Positions 1-7,280 of a stretch of DNA of 11,344 nucleotides are shown here, piece after piece (the stretch's first letter is position 1; each line of letters opens with the position of its first letter). A program made the translations under genes and the position numbers. This stretch comes from Flavobacteriaceae bacterium (lineage in GTDB: Bacteria; Bacteroidota; Bacteroidia; Flavobacteriales; Flavobacteriaceae). The stretch is taken from NCBI GenBank assembly GCA_018608735.1, contig JABAYZ010000120.1, positions 1-11,344 of the forward strand. Reading direction: 5' to 3'. Below the pieces are notes generated by a model, which did no database searches, was not told the DNA's origin, and worked only from the letters and a program-made list of their open reading frames with translations.

Positions 1-24
1 GGCCAAGACGCCCAAAAAGGAACG

Positions 25-54
25 CAAATTTAAGCAAATTTAAACGTTACACAA
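25..54 (-). promoter_or_regulatory. Bacteroidota-type promoter reading out of the left edge
   Basis: Read on the minus strand, a TTG (plus-strand CAA at 52-54) is followed after exactly 19 nt by TAAATTTG (plus-strand CAAATTTA at 25-32). This matches the Bacteroidota sigma-factor consensus TTG-N19-TAnnTTTG. A second copy of TAAATTTG lies at 35-42 without a well-spaced TTG. The start of transcription would fall near position 18, so the driven gene lies to the left, outside the window. It could also arise by chance in AT-rich DNA, but the full two-part match with ideal spacing makes it the best promoter visible here. Confidence 0.5.
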
Positions 55-125
55 GTTAAAAGAAAAGAATCCACCAAAAACCGACTCTCATCATATTGTA
101 AAATTACGTTCACCAAAACACAAGC

Positions 126-482
126 TTAGCGCGACTCCCTCAGTATAATCGTCACTTTTTCTACATCACCGCCTATTGGAGGATTGATTTTTGAAACCGA
201 TACTGATACCGATCCTACAGTTTCGCAGCTTTCAAAAACACGATCCATAATTCGTTTTGCAACCGCTTCAAGTAATTTTGCTGGAACTGCCATTTCTTCT
301 ACCACAATAGCGTTCAGGGTGACATAATCCACAGTGTCATTTAAAGCATCTGTAACCGATGATTTTTCTAAATCAGCCTCTACACTTACATCCACCCTAT
401 AATCGCTGCCAATCATAGTCTCCTCATTCAGACACCCATGATACGCATATACTCTAATGTTTTCTACCTTAATGATTCCCAT
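126..482 (-). CDS. folB: Dihydroneopterin aldolase (FolB)
   Basis: 118 residues, the usual length for this cytosolic folate-pathway enzyme, which cleaves 7,8-dihydroneopterin to 6-hydroxymethyl-dihydropterin and glycolaldehyde. The family landmarks are in place. The N-terminal strand is followed by YHGCLNEE (14-21), which carries the conserved acidic pair. Tyr53 sits in TVDY, Glu72 in LLEAVAKRI (pterin-binding glutamate), and Lys98 in KINPP (equivalent of the catalytic lysine near position 100 in the S. aureus enzyme). The start is an ATG with no upstream in-frame alternative that would extend the family length. The gene is divergent from glnS and stands alone on its side; the next gene to the left is not visible. 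No odd features. Assignment by motif and length is firm. Confidence 0.95.
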   Translation of the reverse strand: MGIIKVENIRVYAYHGCLNEETMIGSDYRVDVSVEADLEKSSVTDALNDTVDYVTLNAIVVEEMAVPAKLLEAVAKRIMDRVFESCETVGSVSVSVSKINPPIGGDVEKVTIILRESR

Positions 483-550
483 TTTATAGTTTTTGTTGGG
501 TTAAAAATAATAATTCTGCCGAAGATATATCTATAAACTTTTTATTTGAT

Positions 551-558
551 TAATTTTG
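551..558 (+). promoter_or_regulatory. Possible -7 element for glnS
   Basis: TAATTTTG matches the Bacteroidota -7 consensus TAnnTTTG and lies about 32 nt before the glnS ATG in the folB/glnS divergent spacer (483-589). No TTG stands at the expected distance upstream (near 529), so the match is half a promoter and could be chance. Confidence 0.3.
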
Positions 559-589
559 CTAGGTATTTATTCAAGAAATACACTTTATT

Positions 590-2620
590 ATGTCAGATAC
601 TCACAAACCACTCAATTTTTTAGAGCAAATAGTCGAAGAAGATTTAAAAAACGGCCTGCCACAAGACAAGCTACGCTTTAGATTTCCTCCAGAACCCAAC
701 GGATACCTTCACATAGGACACACAAAAGCCATAGGTATTAGTTTTGGTTTAGGGGAACGCTACAACGCACCCGTTAACCTGCGTTTTGATGACACCAACC
801 CCGCAAAAGAAGATCAAGAATATGTAGATGCTATCAAAGAAGATATCAGCTGGTTAGGCTATAAATGGGATAAGGAAGTCTATTCCTCGGATTATTTTGA
901 GCAACTGCATGATTGGGCTGTTAAGATGATCAAAGATGGAAAAGCCTATGTCGACTCACAGTCTAGTGAAGCTATGGCCATCCAAAAAGGAACACCAACA
1001 CAAGCCGGTAAAGATAGCCCATTTAGAAACCGCTCCGTAGAAGACAACCTAGCACTTTTTAGCCAAATGAAAAACGGCGAATTTAAAGCAGGCACCCATG
1101 TTCTAAGAGCCAAAATAGACATGAATCACGTCAATATGCTCATGCGCGACCCCTTGATGTACCGCATACTGCATGCCGATCATCACCGTACAGGGTCTAG
1201 CTGGTGTATCTACCCAATGTATGATTGGACTCATGGAGAAAGCGATTATTTAGAACAGATTTCACACTCTTTATGCTCCTTAGAATTTAAACCTCACAGA
1301 GATTTATATGATTGGTTCAAAACTATCGTCTCAAATTATAAAAATGACTCCCTTCCTTTAGTTCCAAAGCAACGCGAATTTGCACGTTTAAACTTAAGCT
1401 ATACCATTATGAGTAAGCGAAAGTTATTAAAACTAGTAGAAGACAACGTTGTAAGCGGTTGGGATGATCCACGAATGCCTACAATTTCTGGGTTAAGACG
1501 ACGCGGCTATACGCCAATGTCGATTCGAAACTTTATAGATAAAGTAGGTGTTGCAAAACGCGACAATATCATTGACGTATCCCTTTTAGAGTTTTGTGTT
1601 CGCGAAGATCTCAACAAAAAAGCGGACCGCATAATGGCCGTATTAGACCCAATTAAGTTGGTAATTCAAAACTACCCCGATGGGAACGAAGAATGGCTTG
1701 AGGCTGAAAACAATCCAGAAGACGACACGGCAGGTTTAAGACAAATACCGTTTTCAAAAACACTCTATATAGAACGCGATGATTTCAAAGAAGAGGCTAA
1801 TAGTAAATACTTTAGACTCTCTCTAGGAAGAGAAGTCCGACTAAAAAACGCCTTTATTATTAAAGGAGAAAGTGTTGTAAAAGATGCGAATGGGACAATT
1901 TTAGAAATCCACTGCAGCTATGACCCAAAGAGTTTAAGCGGAAGCGGAACTCCAGAAAGCCTTCGAAAAGTTAAAGGAACTTTGCATTGGGTATCCACAA
2001 AGCATGCTGTAGAAGTAGAAGTGCGGGAATATGACCGCTTGTTTTTGCACGAAGCTCCCGACAACCAAGAAGAAGATTTTTCAACTTTTGTAAATCCAGA
2101 TTCCTTAAAAGTTAGAAAAGCATTTGTAGAGCCCCACATTAAAAAAGCGACTGTTGGTCAGCAATTTCAATTTCAACGCCTCGGATACTTTAATGTAGAC
2201 AAAGACAGTAACGCCACACAATTGGTGTTTAATAAGACTGTGGGTTTAAGAGATAATTGGACAAAAAAGGAGCCAAAACAAAAACAACCATCCTCCTCTC
2301 AAGCCCCTTCACAAGCGTCAAAACGAAAAGCAATTGATGTTATAAAACAGCTTGGAAAAAAATACACAAACCTTCCAGAAGCAAAACAACAAAAAGTCAC
2401 ATCAGAGATTCAGTTGCTCGCCAAAGACGTGGCTTATAAAGACTTAGAGCCGTTGTTTAATACAGCGGTTAAAAAAGTAGGAACCCGAATAGCAACCGCA
2501 CTTACTCTAAAGGTGCTTTTAGAAAATGGTTTAGAAAAAAATGATCAAATCGATGCTTTTATAGAGAACGCCAAAACAGACACCCACCCCTTGTTAAGCG
2601 AAGCAGCGAGTCAAATTTAA
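590..2620 (+). CDS. glnS: Glutaminyl-tRNA synthetase with C-terminal extension
   Basis: Class I aminoacyl-tRNA synthetase that attaches glutamine to tRNA-Gln in the cytosol. The N-terminal catalytic core shows PPEPNGYLHIGH (33-44, the HIGH signature) and MSKRK (274-278, the KMSKS-type loop), at spacing like E. coli GlnRS. The beta-barrel anticodon-binding part ends near FNKTVGLRDNW (about 547-558), which is where E. coli GlnRS (about 554 residues) stops. Here the protein runs on to 676. A Lys/Gln/Ser/Pro-rich linker (about 560-580) is followed by a mostly helical domain (about 580-676) ending in KVLLENGLEKNDQID and a short tail. RefSeq names a family of 'glutamine--tRNA ligase/YqeY domain fusion' proteins, and Deinococcus GlnRS carries a YqeY-like appendix that helps bind tRNA. 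That this tail is YqeY-like is my inference from its position and helical, lysine-rich nature. The start ATG has no in-frame rival. The gene ends 27 nt before the convergent SPFH gene. Confidence 0.95.
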   Translation: MSDTHKPLNFLEQIVEEDLKNGLPQDKLRFRFPPEPNGYLHIGHTKAIGISFGLGERYNAPVNLRFDDTNPAKEDQEYVDAIKEDISWLGYKWDKEVYSSDYFEQLHDWAVKMIKDGKAYVDSQSSEAMAIQKGTPTQAGKDSPFRNRSVEDNLALFSQMKNGEFKAGTHVLRAKIDMNHVNMLMRDPLMYRILHADHHRTGSSWCIYPMYDWTHGESDYLEQISHSLCSLEFKPHRDLYDWFKTIVSNYKNDSLPLVPKQREFARLNLSYTIMSKRKLLKLVEDNVVSGWDDPRMPTISGLRRRGYTPMSIRNFIDKVGVAKRDNIIDVSLLEFCVREDLNKKADRIMAVLDPIKLVIQNYPDGNEEWLEAENNPEDDTAGLRQIPFSKTLYIERDDFKEEANSKYFRLSLGREVRLKNAFIIKGESVVKDANGTILEIHCSYDPKSLSGSGTPESLRKVKGTLHWVSTKHAVEVEVREYDRLFLHEAPDNQEEDFSTFVNPDSLKVRKAFVEPHIKKATVGQQFQFQRLGYFNVDKDSNATQLVFNKTVGLRDNWTKKEPKQKQPSSSQAPSQASKRKAIDVIKQLGKKYTNLPEAKQQKVTSEIQLLAKDVAYKDLEPLFNTAVKKVGTRIATALTLKVLLENGLEKNDQIDAFIENAKTDTHPLLSEAASQI

Positions 2621-2643
2621 AACGCATTTTTTAAGAGTTAGAC

Positions 2644-2668
2644 AAACTTATTTTTTAGGTAAGTTTTT
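2644..2668 (+). terminator. AT-rich hairpin at the glnS/SPFH convergence
   Basis: AAACTTA (2644-2650) pairs perfectly with TAAGTTT (2660-2666) around a 9-nt loop, and the downstream arm runs straight into further Ts (2667-2668). It begins 24 nt after the glnS stop, so it could terminate glnS, and it lies over the last codons of the convergent SPFH gene. The stem has only one G-C pair and the U-tract is short, so it is a weak intrinsic terminator at best. The minus-strand version lacks a T-tract. Confidence 0.35.
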
Positions 2669-3577
2669 CTTAGGACCATTTTTCATAGCCTCTCCAATTT
2701 GGTTACTTGCGGTAAAACTAGCGACCATATCATTTAACATCGTGCTACCTGCTTGTGGAGAATTCGGCAACAAGATTAAGTTACTGTTCGTTTCCTGTCC
2801 TATAGACTGAAGCGTATCATAATGCTGGGTTACAACGATAAGCGCAGAGGCTTCTTGTGAGTTGATGCCAACCTTATTTAACACCTCTACAGATTCTTCA
2901 AGACCACGTGCAATTTCACGACGCTGATCGGCAATACCCTGTCCTTGAAGACGCTTGCTTTCTGCTTCCGCTTTTGCTTTTTCTACAATTAGAATACGAG
3001 CAGCATCGCCTTCAAATTGTGCGGCAATTTTTTCGCGCTCAGAAGCATTAATTCGATTCATCGCCTCTTTAACCTGTGCATCAGGATCAATATCGGTGAC
3101 TAAGGTTTTTATAATATCATAACCATAATCCATCATGGCTTGATTTAGCTCTGATTTTACAGCAATAGCAATATCATCTTTTTTAACAAAAACATCATCA
3201 AGCTTCATTTTTGGTACTTCAGCTCTTACCACATCAAACACATAAGATGTGATTTGATCATGTGGATAATCAAGCTTATAGAAAGCATCATAAACTTTTA
3301 ATTTTATCACTTTAAATTGAACAGAAACTTTTAGACGTACAAATACGTCGTCGAGAGTTTTGGTTTCAATCAAAACATCCAACTGTTGGATTTTTAAACT
3401 TAAACGACCAGCAATACGGTCAATTAAAGGAATTTTTAAATGGAGACCAGATTGACGAATACTTTGGAATTTTCCAAAACGTTCAATAATAGCAGCGGTT
3501 TGTTGTTTGACCGTAAAAAAGGAGGCAAACAAAATGATTAATCCAAAAACAACAAGGATTATTAAGATGAAAGGCAT
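2648..3577 (-). CDS. SPFH/Band 7 membrane protein, slipin/HIR-like
   Basis: 309 residues. A single hydrophobic N-terminal segment (about 3-21) is followed by an SPFH (stomatin/prohibitin/flotillin/HflK) domain (about 22-190), beginning TVKQQTAAIIERFGKF. A charged, Ala/Glu/Lys-rich coiled-coil region follows (about 178-230, with KAKAEAESKRL), then a C-terminal part with VVTQHYDTLQSIG. Length and topology match stomatin-type proteins such as E. coli QmcA (about 305 residues), which form ring-like assemblies on the inner membrane and influence membrane proteases and microdomains. From memory, blocks such as QQLDV, ETKT, DAFYKL, SYVFDV and GIADQRR resemble the plant hypersensitive-induced-reaction (HIR) subgroup more than QmcA. 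No NfeD partner, the usual companion of some bacterial slipins, is adjacent. The gene follows the ABC ATPase after 106 nt, so it may be the last gene of the tdk cluster or have its own promoter; no convincing promoter was found there. Family sure, precise role unknown. Confidence 0.88.
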   Translation of the reverse strand: MPFILIILVVFGLIILFASFFTVKQQTAAIIERFGKFQSIRQSGLHLKIPLIDRIAGRLSLKIQQLDVLIETKTLDDVFVRLKVSVQFKVIKLKVYDAFYKLDYPHDQITSYVFDVVRAEVPKMKLDDVFVKKDDIAIAVKSELNQAMMDYGYDIIKTLVTDIDPDAQVKEAMNRINASEREKIAAQFEGDAARILIVEKAKAEAESKRLQGQGIADQRREIARGLEESVEVLNKVGINSQEASALIVVTQHYDTLQSIGQETNSNLILLPNSPQAGSTMLNDMVASFTASNQIGEAMKNGPKKNLPKK

Positions 3578-3683
3578 AGTTTTAATGTATTAGGTTAGAC
3601 ATATAGTTTGTAATTTAATATTTTAAATTGACAAACCAAAATACGGTAAGAAAATTTTGATTGAGATGAATAAAAAAAACGAT

Positions 3684-4595
3684 CTAAGGAATTAACTTTA
3701 ATGAAACCGTTGCATTCTCTTTTAAGGCAAATGGATTTGTAAAATATATATCAGTACCATTAAGATCGGCTTCAATTAAGTGAAATGGCCCGTTATAAAA
3801 ACTTCGTTTTACAACAGCTTTCAAAGCGCTATTGTCTACCAAAACAATTTGATGTGCATAATAAAACACCCCGTCAATCTTGCTATACTCACTAAAAAAG
3901 GCAGCAACAAGCGGATGCCTGGGGTTTGAATAAATATTGCTGGGGCTATCAGTGATCAATACGGATCCGTTTTGTAGCACCATCATTTGATCTGCAAAGG
4001 ACAGCACATCACCTTTATCATGCGTTGCCAATACACAAGCGATGTTATTTGTTTTTAAATACTCAAATAAGTTTCGCCTTAAGGATTGTTTTTTAAAATT
4101 ATCGATATGACTAAAGGGCTCATCAAGAAGAATAATCTCTGGGCGCTTAGCAATTGCTCTTGCCAAGGCAACACGTTGTTTTTGTCCACCGCTCAAAAAC
4201 TGCACCTTAGTGTTTTCAAAGCCCTCTAATTCCACGACTTGAATGAGTTCTTGGATACGAGCTTTTTTTTCGTCAGGATAAAAGTTTGAAAGGTGATCTC
4301 CGACGTTTTCTGAAACACTGGTGTAAGGCATCAAGTCAAATTCTTGTGCCACATATTTCATAAAGTCATGCCCAACAACAAGTTTATTTTTAGGCCCTAA
4401 TATCGATTGGTCTTTCCAGGATATTGCACCACTATCAACATCCATTTGACCAAAAATAAGTTTTAGAAGCGTGCTTTTTCCACAACCACTTTCGCCCACA
4501 ATGGCCAGACAATCTCCGCTATTTACAACGGCAGAAACGCTATTTAATACTGCGCGCTTATTGTACCGAAAAGAGACTTCAGTTATGGAGAGCAT
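3684..4595 (-). CDS. ABC transporter ATP-binding protein with C-terminal regulatory-like domain
   Basis: 303-residue nucleotide-binding subunit. All catalytic motifs are present: A-loop Tyr11, Walker A GESGCGKST (34-42), Q-loop Gln84, signature LSGGQKQR (134-141), Walker B IILLDEP with Glu159, D-loop SHID (162-165) and H-loop His192. It should therefore hydrolyse ATP. After the ATPase core (about 1-225) come about 75 residues rich in short strands (VFYYAHQIVLV ... IYFTNPFALKENATVSLKLIP), placed like the TOBE-type regulatory domain of the FbpC/PotA/MalK importer class. There are no membrane segments and no permease or binding-protein gene in the window, so the transporter it serves is unknown. 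Iron or polyamine import is a guess from family resemblance. It starts 9 nt after the asd stop and is probably co-transcribed with asd. An A8 run (3672-3679) lies just beyond its stop, but without a stem. Confidence 0.85.
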   Translation of the reverse strand: MLSITEVSFRYNKRAVLNSVSAVVNSGDCLAIVGESGCGKSTLLKLIFGQMDVDSGAISWKDQSILGPKNKLVVGHDFMKYVAQEFDLMPYTSVSENVGDHLSNFYPDEKKARIQELIQVVELEGFENTKVQFLSGGQKQRVALARAIAKRPEIILLDEPFSHIDNFKKQSLRRNLFEYLKTNNIACVLATHDKGDVLSFADQMMVLQNGSVLITDSPSNIYSNPRHPLVAAFFSEYSKIDGVFYYAHQIVLVDNSALKAVVKRSFYNGPFHLIEADLNGTDIYFTNPFALKENATVSLKLIP

Positions 4596-4604
4596 TTACA
4601 GGGA

Positions 4605-5591
4605 CTATAAAATATTAGCCACTAAATATTCAGCAATTTGAATGGCGTTTGTCGCCGCACCTTTACGGAGGTTGTCAGAGACAATCCACATATTTAAAGT
4701 GTTAGGTTGCGTTTCATCTCTACGGATACGTCCTACAAAAACATCATCCTTACCTTCTGCATAAATCGGCATAGGATAAGTATTGGTATCGGTATTGTCC
4801 TGAACGGTTACCCCATCTGATTGACTCAAGATAGAACGCACTTCCTTTAGATCAAAATCAGTTTCAAACTGAACATTCACAGATTCAGAGTGTCCACCTG
4901 CTGTTGGAATTCGAACCGCGGTTGCTGTAATTGCAAATGAGTGATCATTTAATATTTTTTGTGGCTCTTTAGCCAACTTCATTTCTTCTTTGGTATACCC
5001 ATTTTCAAGAAAGACATCACAATGTGGTAAAGCATTTCTTCCTATTGGATAAGGATAAGCCATTTCGCCTTTGATACCCTTAATTTCGTTTTCTAATTGC
5101 TGAACTGCTTTGACGCCAGTACCAGAAACCGATTGGTATGTAGAAATGACGACACGTTTCATTTTATACTTATCATGCAATGGCGATAACGCCATCACTA
5201 ATTGAATTGTAGAACAGTTTGGGTTGGCAATAATTTTATCTTCAGAAGTCAATTCTGAAGCATTAATTTCGGGAACGACTAGTTTTTTGGTCGGGTCCAT
5301 ACGCCAGGCCGAAGAGTTGTCAATCACAACTGTTCCAGCTTCAGCAAATTTAGGCGCCCATTCCAAAGAGGTATCTCCACCGGCAGAAAAAATAGCAATA
5401 TCGGCATTCATTTCAACGGCTGTAGCTAATCCAACAATGGAATAATCTACGCCTTTATAACTTACTTTTTTACCAACACTACGCTCGGAAGCAACAGGGA
5501 TAAGTTCCGTAACAGGAAACAGACGCTCTTCGAGTAATTTTAACATAACGGTTCCTACCATTCCGGTAGCGCCTACAACTGCAATTTTCAT
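4605..5591 (-). CDS. asd: Aspartate-semialdehyde dehydrogenase
   Basis: 328-residue cytosolic enzyme that reduces beta-aspartyl phosphate to aspartate semialdehyde with NADPH, the step shared by the lysine/diaminopimelate, threonine and methionine pathways. The N-terminal Rossmann motif GATGMVG is at 7-13, the catalytic cysteine is Cys126 in NPNCSTIQ, and the active-site arginine and histidine are Arg228 and His234 in RIPTAGGHSE. Length fits the shorter bacterial Asd subgroup. It belongs to the minus-strand cluster with alr and mscL. Because diaminopimelate and D-alanine both go into peptidoglycan, pairing with alr is functionally sensible. The start is an ATG directly before KIAVVGATG. A candidate small ORF ends 4 nt upstream, which would allow translational coupling. 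The ABC ATPase follows after 9 nt. Confidence 0.96.
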   Translation of the reverse strand: MKIAVVGATGMVGTVMLKLLEERLFPVTELIPVASERSVGKKVSYKGVDYSIVGLATAVEMNADIAIFSAGGDTSLEWAPKFAEAGTVVIDNSSAWRMDPTKKLVVPEINASELTSEDKIIANPNCSTIQLVMALSPLHDKYKMKRVVISTYQSVSGTGVKAVQQLENEIKGIKGEMAYPYPIGRNALPHCDVFLENGYTKEEMKLAKEPQKILNDHSFAITATAVRIPTAGGHSESVNVQFETDFDLKEVRSILSQSDGVTVQDNTDTNTYPMPIYAEGKDDVFVGRIRRDETQPNTLNMWIVSDNLRKGAATNAIQIAEYLVANIL

Positions 5592-5595
5592 TATT

Positions 5596-5715
5596 TTATA
5601 GCTTTAATTGAAGCGATAAAATTAATAAATAAACCGATACTAAACCGACTAAAATAAAAAAAGAATAACCTGCCGGCGCGTCTTTATGAATTTCATTATA
5701 AAAAGGTCTATTTTT
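5596..5715 (-). CDS. Possible small membrane protein ORF without canonical start (mscL-asd spacer)
   Basis: The spacer between mscL and asd holds a 39-codon open frame that I read by hand. It opens just after an out-of-frame TAA inside the mscL end (5716-5718) and closes with TAA at 5596-5598, 4 nt before the asd ATG. The translation has a short polar start (NRPFYNEIHKDAPAG) and then one continuous hydrophobic stretch (YSFFILVGLVSVYLLILSL) ending QLKL, which looks like a single-pass membrane peptide. No ATG, GTG or TTG precedes the hydrophobic part. It would need a rare start (ATT), a frameshift at the A7 run at the mscL stop, or it is a decayed gene or a sequencing error. The overlapping ATG frame gives only 15 codons. 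No function can be named. It could also be chance in AT-rich DNA, which often reads as hydrophobic residues. Confidence 0.3.
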   Translation of the reverse strand, partial: KNRPFYNEIHKDAPAGYSFFILVGLVSVYLLILSLQLKL

Positions 5716-6109
5716 TTAGTAAATCTCTAATTTCAGACAAGAGTTCGTTGTCAGATGGACCAGCTAGCTCTGGTGCAACAACTTCTTCTTTTCGCTTAAA
5801 GGTATTCACGCCCTTTACAAGAAGAAACATCACAAAGGCGACAATTATGAAATCAATAGTATGTGTCAGAAACTGTCCCCATAATAGCGCAGATTCACCT
5901 TCTAGAACCCCACTACTATTTACAGCGCCTTCTGAAATTACGTATTTCAAGTCTTTTAGATTAGTTTTAAAAACTAACCCAATAAGTGGAGAAATAATTC
6001 CCCCAGTAAAACTGGTAACGACTTGCTTGAAAGCCGCTCCCATTACAAAGCCAACCGCAATATCGATTAGGTTGCCTTTCATTGCAAATTCTTTGAATTC
6101 TTTGAGCAT
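5708..6109 (-). CDS. mscL: Large-conductance mechanosensitive channel MscL
   Basis: 133 residues, normal for MscL, the pentameric inner-membrane pore that opens under high membrane tension and releases solutes during hypo-osmotic shock. The N-terminal amphipathic helix and the start of TM1 read EFKEFAMKGNLIDIAVG (about 4-20), the strongest family signature. TM1 spans about 15-45, the periplasmic loop about 46-77, TM2 about 78-101 (TIDFIIVAFVMFLLVKG), and a positively charged cluster FKRKEE follows. The last residues (NELLSEIRDLLKK) form the cytoplasmic helical bundle. The coding sequence ends in a run of seven As leading into TAG. The gene lies 61 nt downstream of alr and upstream of asd. An antisense frame of 123 codons covers it, but this is a shadow. 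Confidence 0.97.
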   Translation of the reverse strand: MLKEFKEFAMKGNLIDIAVGFVMGAAFKQVVTSFTGGIISPLIGLVFKTNLKDLKYVISEGAVNSSGVLEGESALLWGQFLTHTIDFIIVAFVMFLLVKGVNTFKRKEEVVAPELAGPSDNELLSEIRDLLKK

Positions 6110-6170
6110 AATTAAGTAGATTTGAGTTAATAAATTAAGCCCAATTTAATAAAAAAAGAAATACGACGGA

Positions 6171-7280
6171 TTATTTTGTTAAAATCTCCCGCTTGACGCG
6201 TTGAGAGATCCCTGTAATAAGCTCATAAGAAATTGTATTTGCTACTTCTGCCGCGGATTCTGCTGAAAATTCTGGACCAAATAAGACGACTTCATCTCCC
6301 TCTTTACAGTCAATACCTGAGACATCGACCATAATCATATCCATACATACATTTCCTACAATAGGCGCTTTTTTACCACATATTGATACCACACCCACAC
6401 CATGTCCAAAATGCCGCCCAATACCATCGGCATGCCCAATAGGAATTGTAGCAATTTCCGAACCGAGAGGGCTTATAAACCCTCGATTATAACCCACGCT
6501 TTCCCCTTTGTTAACGCTGTGAATTTGTGAAATTATAGATTTTAAGGCTGCAATTGGTCTAAAGTTTTGAGCGTCTTTGTGCGCATTTCCATAACCAAAA
6601 AGCCCAATACCACAGCGCACCATATCAAAGTGAGCCTCAGGATAATTAAGGACTCCAGAAGTGTTACATAAGTGCCTGATTACAGGATAACCTAACCCTT
6701 GAATAAATTTAGTGGAAAGGTTCTTATAACGATCAATTTGACCTAAAGTAAAATCTTTTTCTTCCAAATCTTCACTAGCTGCTAGATGAGAAAACACAGA
6801 CTTCACTCTCAAGGTTTTTGTTTTGGATAACTGTTTTAAAATTAAATCGAGTTCATTTGCTTCAAATCCTAGACGATTCAAACCGGTATTAAATTTAATA
6901 TGAACGGGATAGTGTTTTTGATGCTGTTGAATTGTAAGGCGCTCAAACTCTTGCATTATTTTCAATGTGTATAAACTCGGCTCTAAGCAATGTTCTATTG
7001 CTAAACTAAGATTATTTAATTGGGGGTGAAGCACCAAAATAGGGGTTTTGATTCCGGCTTTTCTAAGAGCAACACCTTCATTTATATAGGCGACTGCAAA
7101 ATAATCTACCTTCATTTTCTGAAGGAAGTGAGCAATCACGGCAGCATCACTTCCGTAAGCAAAGGCTTTTACAACGGCTAAAAAAAGCGTATTATTTTGA
7201 AGCTTTGATTTTAAAAACTCAAAATTATGCTTTAATGCAGCTAAGTTAATTTCTAAAGTTGTTTCGGAGACCTTAGCCAT
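6171..7280 (-). CDS. alr: Alanine racemase (PLP-dependent)
   Basis: 369-residue cytosolic fold-type III PLP enzyme that interconverts L- and D-alanine and supplies D-Ala for peptidoglycan. The PLP-binding lysine is Lys38 in VVKAFAYG. The second catalytic base is Tyr264 in GESVGYNRGF, matching Lys39/Tyr265 of the Geobacillus enzyme. Other family blocks are KFNTGLNRLGFE, RCGIGLFGYG, GHADG, VGNVCMDMIMVDV and ISQRVKREIL at the C-terminus. KAFAYG instead of the textbook KANAYG is, as I recall, common in Bacteroidota Alr and not a defect. It stands alone, not fused to MurF as in some members of the phylum. Its ATG overlaps the end of tdk by 8 nt (ATGGCTAA), which indicates translational coupling. 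Confidence 0.96.
   Translation of the reverse strand: MAKVSETTLEINLAALKHNFEFLKSKLQNNTLFLAVVKAFAYGSDAAVIAHFLQKMKVDYFAVAYINEGVALRKAGIKTPILVLHPQLNNLSLAIEHCLEPSLYTLKIMQEFERLTIQQHQKHYPVHIKFNTGLNRLGFEANELDLILKQLSKTKTLRVKSVFSHLAASEDLEEKDFTLGQIDRYKNLSTKFIQGLGYPVIRHLCNTSGVLNYPEAHFDMVRCGIGLFGYGNAHKDAQNFRPIAALKSIISQIHSVNKGESVGYNRGFISPLGSEIATIPIGHADGIGRHFGHGVGVVSICGKKAPIVGNVCMDMIMVDVSGIDCKEGDEVVLFGPEFSAESAAEVANTISYELITGISQRVKREILTK

Noticed and set aside
1918..2139. 73-codon minus-strand frame within glnS
   Set aside because: Lies entirely inside the conserved GlnRS coding region on the other strand; no family resemblance.
2612..2619. TAAATTTG promoter-like octamer on the minus strand at the end of glnS
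   Set aside because: No TTG at the right distance upstream on the minus strand and no minus-strand gene start downstream; chance match.
3672..3679. Run of eight As (T8 on the minus strand) after the ABC ATPase gene, as a terminator
   Set aside because: No stem precedes the T-tract on the minus strand, so there is no basis for an intrinsic terminator.
5748..6119. 123-codon plus-strand open frame covering almost all of mscL
   Set aside because: Antisense to a textbook MscL, with a composition that looks like reverse-complement coding and no recognisable motif.
7163..7180. Alr motif KAFAYG in place of KANAYG as a possible active-site defect
   Set aside because: The PLP lysine and catalytic tyrosine are intact, and this variant is, as far as I recall, usual for Bacteroidota Alr.
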